The translations under genes were made by a program, and so were the position numbers. The notes under the pieces were generated by a model. That model saw only the letters and a list, made by a program, of their open reading frames with translations. It made no database searches and was not told the origin of the DNA. A DNA stretch of 6,434 nt from an uncultured Sphingomonadaceae bacterium (GTDB lineage Bacteria; Pseudomonadota; Alphaproteobacteria; Sphingomonadales; Sphingomonadaceae): NCBI GenBank assembly GCA_938016505.1, contig CALLWN010000021.1, positions 1-6,434 of the forward strand, read 5' to 3'. Of the stretch, positions 5,893-6,434 are shown piece after piece (position 1 is the stretch's first letter; every line of letters begins with the position of its first letter).

Positions 5893-6434
5893 TTATGCCG
5901 TCTGAACGGCGCGGCTCAAGGCGCGATAGCGGGCGACCCAGTCGGCCGGCTGGCGGCGCGGGCGGCCGGCCGGCGACAGGAAGGCAGCGCGGACAGTCGC
6001 ATCGACGAGAAGGTCGGGCCCGCGCAGGATGCGCTGGCGCATGGTGACGGTTGCGGCCCCCACCTCGAGGCAGCGGGTCTCGACCAGGAGATCGTCATCG
6101 AGCCGGGCTGGCGCGACGAAGCGCAGCGCCATGTCGGCGACCGCGTAGACGCCCTCCCCTGCGGCGAAGGCGGCGCGCTGGTCGATGCCGAGCCCGCGCA
6201 GCAGGTCGGAGCGGGCGCGCTCCATGAAGCGGAGGTAGTTGGCGTGGTAGACGATGCCCGAGAGGTCGGTGTCTTCGAAGTAGACGCGCGCCGGGAAGCG
6301 GTGGACGCTGCCCGTGATGACCCCGCCCGCAACGGTGACGCCGCCCGTTGCGGTGACGCCGCCCGTTGCGGTGGCGCCGCCTGCTGCAGTGGCGCCGTCG
6401 GCCGGGGTCAGACGGCTTCGCCGGTGGCGGCGGG
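5893..6434 (-). CDS. ybgC: YbgC-type acyl-CoA thioesterase (4-hydroxybenzoyl-CoA thioesterase fold), start unresolved
   Basis: The frame is open from the window edge to the TAA at 5893-5895. The conserved part begins with HRFPARVYFEDTD, then GIVYHANYLRFMERARSD. The second Asp of EDTD is the expected catalytic residue of this hot-dog-fold family. The middle carries FVAPARLDDDLLVET and TMRQRIL, and the end GRPRRQP. YbgC hydrolyses acyl-CoA thioesters (short-chain or phospholipid-related in studied members), acts in the cytosol or at the inner membrane, and commonly heads the tol operon. The first ATG (6225) lies after the catalytic Asp and cannot be the start. No in-frame ATG, GTG or TTG occurs between it and the window end. 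The only near-cognate codon is CTG at 6411, which would give 172 residues (E. coli 134), including an N-terminal stretch of Gly-Gly hexapeptide repeats. The true start may lie beyond 6434. Confidence 0.88.
   Translation of the reverse strand, partial: RRHRRSRLTPADGATAAGGATATGGVTATGGVTVAGGVITGSVHRFPARVYFEDTDLSGIVYHANYLRFMERARSDLLRGLGIDQRAAFAAGEGVYAVADMALRFVAPARLDDDLLVETRCLEVGAATVTMRQRILRGPDLLVDATVRAAFLSPAGRPRRQPADWVARYRALSRAVQTA
6316..6387 (-). repeat. 18-bp tandem repeat in the 5' part of ybgC
   Basis: The unit GGTGACGCCGCCCGTTGC (+ strand) occurs twice perfectly (6334-6351 and 6352-6369). It is flanked by a 15/18 copy (6370-6387) and a 13/18 copy (6316-6333). In the ybgC frame each unit encodes a hexapeptide: AAGGAT, ATGGVT, ATGGVT, VAGGVI. 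Because 18 is divisible by three, copy-number change would preserve the frame. Confidence 0.9.
6408..6434 (-). CDS. Possible last codons of an upstream gene (perhaps ruvB)
   Basis: In a minus-strand frame different from ybgC, eight codons (PAATGEAV) run from the window edge to a TGA at 6408-6410. In many alphaproteobacteria ruvB lies just upstream of ybgC-tolQ, so this could be the RuvB C-terminus. Eight residues are too few to identify a protein, so this is a guess from gene order. If real, its TGA overlaps the CTG proposed for ybgC (CTGA). Confidence 0.2.
   Translation of the reverse strand, partial: PAATGEAV

Noticed and set aside
5893..6225. ybgC starting at the ATG at 6225
   Set aside because: It would remove the catalytic EDTD segment and the VYHANYLRF block, both of which are present in frame upstream.
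6316..6405. Short repeats at the window end as a CRISPR array
   Set aside because: The units are 18 bp, directly adjacent without spacers, and in frame with a coding sequence, so this is a tandem minisatellite.
1..6434. A new defence, mobile or secretion system
   Set aside because: Every gene visible is a conserved core gene (Tol-Pal, ispG) or a known-family fragment (DUF1214). There is no transposase, integrase, toxin-antitoxin pair, nuclease or unusual composition to support such a claim.

Overview
This is a very GC-rich window with G/C-biased third codon positions. Its gene order is typical of an alphaproteobacterium. The TolB and IspG sequences and the short PA-rich TolA look most like those of Sphingomonadales, but that placement comes from remembered family features and was not searched.

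Layout. On the + strand, positions 1-526 hold the 3' end of a DUF1254/DUF1214-family protein gene. It converges on a long block of minus-strand genes across an 80-bp gap (527-606). Read in the direction of transcription, from high to low coordinates, that block is: possibly the last codons of an upstream gene (6434-6408, perhaps ruvB); ybgC (start unresolved, ends 5893); tolQ (5820-5128); tolR (5128-4673); tolA (4676-3843); tolB (3843-2515); pal (2399-1860); and ispG (1734-607). No tRNA, rRNA, CRISPR array, transposase or phage gene was seen. No gene-free stretch exceeds about 125 bp.

Function. ybgC-tolQRAB-pal is the complete Tol-Pal module. TolQ and TolR form the proton-driven inner-membrane motor, TolA spans the periplasm, TolB is the periplasmic beta-propeller, and Pal is the lipoprotein that ties the outer membrane to peptidoglycan. 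Together they support outer-membrane constriction at division and envelope stability. YbgC is the acyl-CoA thioesterase that usually accompanies them. tolQ, tolR, tolA and tolB are fused end to start (TGATG, ATGA, TGATG), which implies translational coupling. ispG, next on the same strand, encodes the iron-sulfur enzyme of the penultimate MEP-pathway step. It probably has its own promoter.

The window is mostly conserved core genome, and I see no credible new system. The points worth a second look are small-scale: a ybgC 5' end with no normal start codon and an in-frame 18-bp minisatellite; a 33-bp-spaced duplication of the tolA start; a pure (CCG)7 tract in pal; a promoter-like element with a palindromic spacer before ispG; and ispG standing where cpoB often sits.
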